This document shows, piece after piece, positions 62,268 to 64,000 of a stretch of DNA of 64,000 bases. Within the stretch, counting starts at the first letter, position 1. Each line of letters begins with the position of its first letter. Position numbers and translations under genes: made by a program. The notes under the pieces were generated by a model that had not been told where the DNA came from, searched no databases, and saw only the letters and a list, made by a program, of their open reading frames with translations. This stretch comes from CAVTWD01 sp963738325 (GTDB lineage Bacteria > Actinomycetota > Acidimicrobiia > Acidimicrobiales > Ilumatobacteraceae): NCBI GenBank assembly GCA_963738325.1, contig CAVTWD010000001.1, forward strand, positions 248,001 through 312,000. The letters run 5' to 3'.

Positions 62268-63633
62268 TCAATCGACGAGATCGACGAGGCGGCGCAGGAA
62301 GACCTGGTGCAGCGTGGTGCCGACCTGGAGCATGTTCGGGGCGGGGTTGGAGCCGTCGGCGAAGACGCGCAGCGCGGTGAGGTTGGCACAGGCCCCCTTG
62401 AACAGGCTGAAGGCCTCCCAGTAGCGCCAGCCGGCCTCGTCCATCTCGAAGCCGAGGACCTCGCGGTAGGTCTGGATCCAGGCGTCGCGTTCCATCGTCC
62501 GCCGGCCCCGCATCGTGGCGCAGAACCCCCAGTCCTCGGCCGGGTCGCCGAGGTGACAGAACTCGAAGTCGGTGACGGCCACGATCCTGCCATCGCGGTG
62601 GACGAAGTTGCCCGGGCCGGCGTCACCGTGCACCACCCGGACCCGATCGAGGGGCGGAGCGCGCTCCGTGAGCCAGGCCGCGGCCTCCTCGAGGAGCGGC
62701 ACGGGCACCGCGCTCGGCGGCGCGGTACACATCCCGCCACCGCTCGACCTGCATTGGGGTTGCGTCGGCGGGCTCCGGCGGCACGAGGTCGAACTCGATA
62801 CCCGCGGCCCGCCAGTCGAGGTCGTGCATGCGGGCGAGCAGCTCGACGAAGGCCCGGCCCGTCGAGGGCTCCGGACTGGCTCCGCGGTCGGCGTCGACGA
62901 AGTCCATGAGGAAGAAGGGCTGGCCGAGCACGGACGGGTCCGGTTCGTGCCAGCGCACCCGGGCGACCGGGAAGCCGGCGTCGTGGAGGGCGCGCATGAC
63001 GCGGAACTCCTCGGCCGACGAGGTGCCGAACACGCCCCCTTGCTCCATCCGCAGGACGTACCGGGTGCCCCCTACCAACGTCACCGAGAACATGGCGCGG
63101 GAGTGCCCCTCGGCCATCCGTTGGATGGCGGCAATGCCGACGGGACGACCCAGGCGCTGCTCGAGCCACGCGGCCAGGATCGTGGCCGCGGGGCCGAGCG
63201 GCGGCGGCGGGCCCTCACCGACTGTCACGGGCTGGTGGAAGGCTGGCGTGTGCGCCGGCGGTGCGTCCTCCGGCAGGATGCCGCGGAAGGCCCCGAGCAT
63301 GATCTCGGTGGTGGCCATGTCATCGTCGAGTTGACGGATGAGGACGGGCCTGACCTTCGGGCGCTGCCTGGGATCGAGCAGCGCCGCGCTCGCGGCGGTC
63401 AACACCTCGCCGGGGGGCGTCTCGGCGGCGAGATCGAGGAGGGCCCGAAGCTCCTGGAGGCGTGACACCCACGGGTCGATCCCGCCCCGGGCGCGGGCGA
63501 AGTCGGCCAACCCGACGAGCTGCACCGCGGCGACACGGGCCCATGGGTCGGCGAGATGGGCGAGGAGGACCGATCGCACCGTCTCCCGCACCGACCACCA
63601 CAGCTGGTCTTCGGTCGGAGGCAAACCCGTCAT
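62268..63633 (-). CDS. APH-type phosphotransferase, acyl-CoA dehydrogenase-associated kind, one frameshift
   Basis: About 454 residues. The N-terminal 150 residues (MTGLPPTEDQLWWSVRETVR and after) are a domain not found in all members. The kinase-like fold follows: IQRMAEGHSRAMFSVTLVGG, FLMDFVDADRG, and after a frame change near 62724 the catalytic loop VRVVHGDAGPGNFVHRDGRI and metal motif AVTDFEFCHLGDPAEDWGFC. This group accompanies fatty-acid and steroid genes in actinobacteria. Substrate unknown. Its ATG overlaps the stop of the upstream hydrolase (TGATG-type overlap), so the two are an operon. Confidence 0.82.
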
Positions 63634-64000
63634 GGCAGCGTCCGTTGTTGCACGCGATGACCTCGCTCCTTGCGGAAGGGACGGAACATCGCCCGCACGT
63701 CGTCCACGAGGAGCGAGGGCTGCTCGCTGGGCGCGAAGTGACCGCCGGCGGGCATGACCGTCCAGTGGACGAGGTTGGCGTGGCGCTCGGCCACCTTGCG
63801 GGGCAGGAGGACGAGCTCCTGCGGGAAGACGGCGATGCCGGTGGGGGCTTCGATGGCCGGTTGGCGATCGTGATCTGGCACCCACGGTCGCCCGAAATAC
63901 TCCGCGTAGTAGCGCATCGAGGTGCCGATGCTCTGCGTGACCCAGTAGATCATCGCCGTGGTGAGGAGGAAATCGCGCGTGAAGGGCCGCTCGGGATCGC
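63630..64000 (-). CDS. epoxide hydrolase-like alpha/beta hydrolase, C-terminal part
   Basis: The frame is open to the right edge, so the N-terminus with the nucleophile Asp lies outside. Visible text DPERPFTRDFLLTTAMIYWV, TQSIGTSMRYYAEYF, then PTGIAVFPQELVLLPRKVAE and the catalytic His in MPAGGHFAPSEQPSLLVDDV match the C-terminal half of EHN-type epoxide hydrolases. The stop overlaps the start of the APH-like kinase gene. Confidence 0.82.
   Translation of the reverse strand, partial: DPERPFTRDFLLTTAMIYWVTQSIGTSMRYYAEYFGRPWVPDHDRQPAIEAPTGIAVFPQELVLLPRKVAERHANLVHWTVMPAGGHFAPSEQPSLLVDDVRAMFRPFRKERGHRVQQRTLP

Noticed and set aside
1..64000. tRNA, rRNA and other riboswitches
   Set aside because: No cloverleaf with a GTTCRANNC-type T-loop, rRNA core sequence, cobalamin-box or TPP-box was recognised by eye; only the yybP-ykoY motif was convincing.

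Overview
The window is high-GC (about 70 percent) bacterial DNA with GTG and occasional TTG starts, short or overlapping intergenic spaces, LLM-class (F420/flavin) oxidoreductases, many acyl-CoA enzymes, an ECF42 sigma factor with a DGPF partner, and a SigB/RsbW/SpoIIE-type switch. This gene set fits an actinobacterium, most likely an uncultured Acidimicrobiia-like lineage; the phylum is an inference from gene content only. No rRNA, tRNA, CRISPR array or origin was recognised.

Layout. 1-5.5 kb: remnant of a TrwC/MobF relaxase, a UvrD-type helicase with HRDC domain, an alpha/beta hydrolase and an FtsX-permease remnant. 5.6-12 kb: membrane proteins (DoxX, CPA1 antiporter, P-type ATPase, DMT transporter) and a carbamate kinase remnant. 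12-15 kb: acyl-CoA dehydrogenase, cupin-like protein, LLM oxidoreductase. 15.4-23 kb: signalling block, with a four-GAF SpoIIE phosphatase/HATPase fusion, two STAS proteins, an RsbW-like protein, a SigB/F-type sigma factor, then an OmpR/HAMP-kinase two-component system. 23-34.4 kb: LigD-like phosphoesterase/ligase, DGPF-ECF42 pair with a readable promoter, D-cysteine desulfhydrase-like enzyme, threonine deaminase, GT2, L,D-transpeptidase, a badly frameshifted LLM enzyme, a GDT1-type Mn exporter behind a yybP-ykoY manganese riboswitch, and a secreted lipase. 34.7-39.2 kb: a conserved gene split by a 2.9-kb mobile element carrying tyrosine recombinase, XRE regulator and a second, degenerate zinc-ribbon recombinase, with 11-bp inverted ends. 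39.2-49.3 kb: exopolyphosphatase, DUF305 protein, lipoyl protein plus SDR, acyl-CoA dehydrogenase and a complete branched-chain amino-acid-type ABC transporter (G-F-H-M-J order). 49.4-64 kb: acyl-CoA catabolism: AMP-ligase, two crotonases, TetR regulator, DUF35/thiolase pair, IcmA-like acyl-CoA mutase, LLM oxidoreductase, APH-like kinase and an epoxide hydrolase-like protein cut by the window edge.

The sequence has many single-base indels that break otherwise well-conserved genes. Most leave a length remainder of exactly one base per break and sit beside a repeated base, so they look mostly like assembly or sequencing errors rather than gene decay. They are dense at 30.9-32.3 kb and 43.8-48.7 kb and rare elsewhere. 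True decay or rearrangement is better supported for the relaxase, FtsX and carbamate kinase remnants and for the gene split by the mobile element. Several dispersed palindromic repeats (a 52-bp family and a 50-bp family, two copies each) lie between genes.
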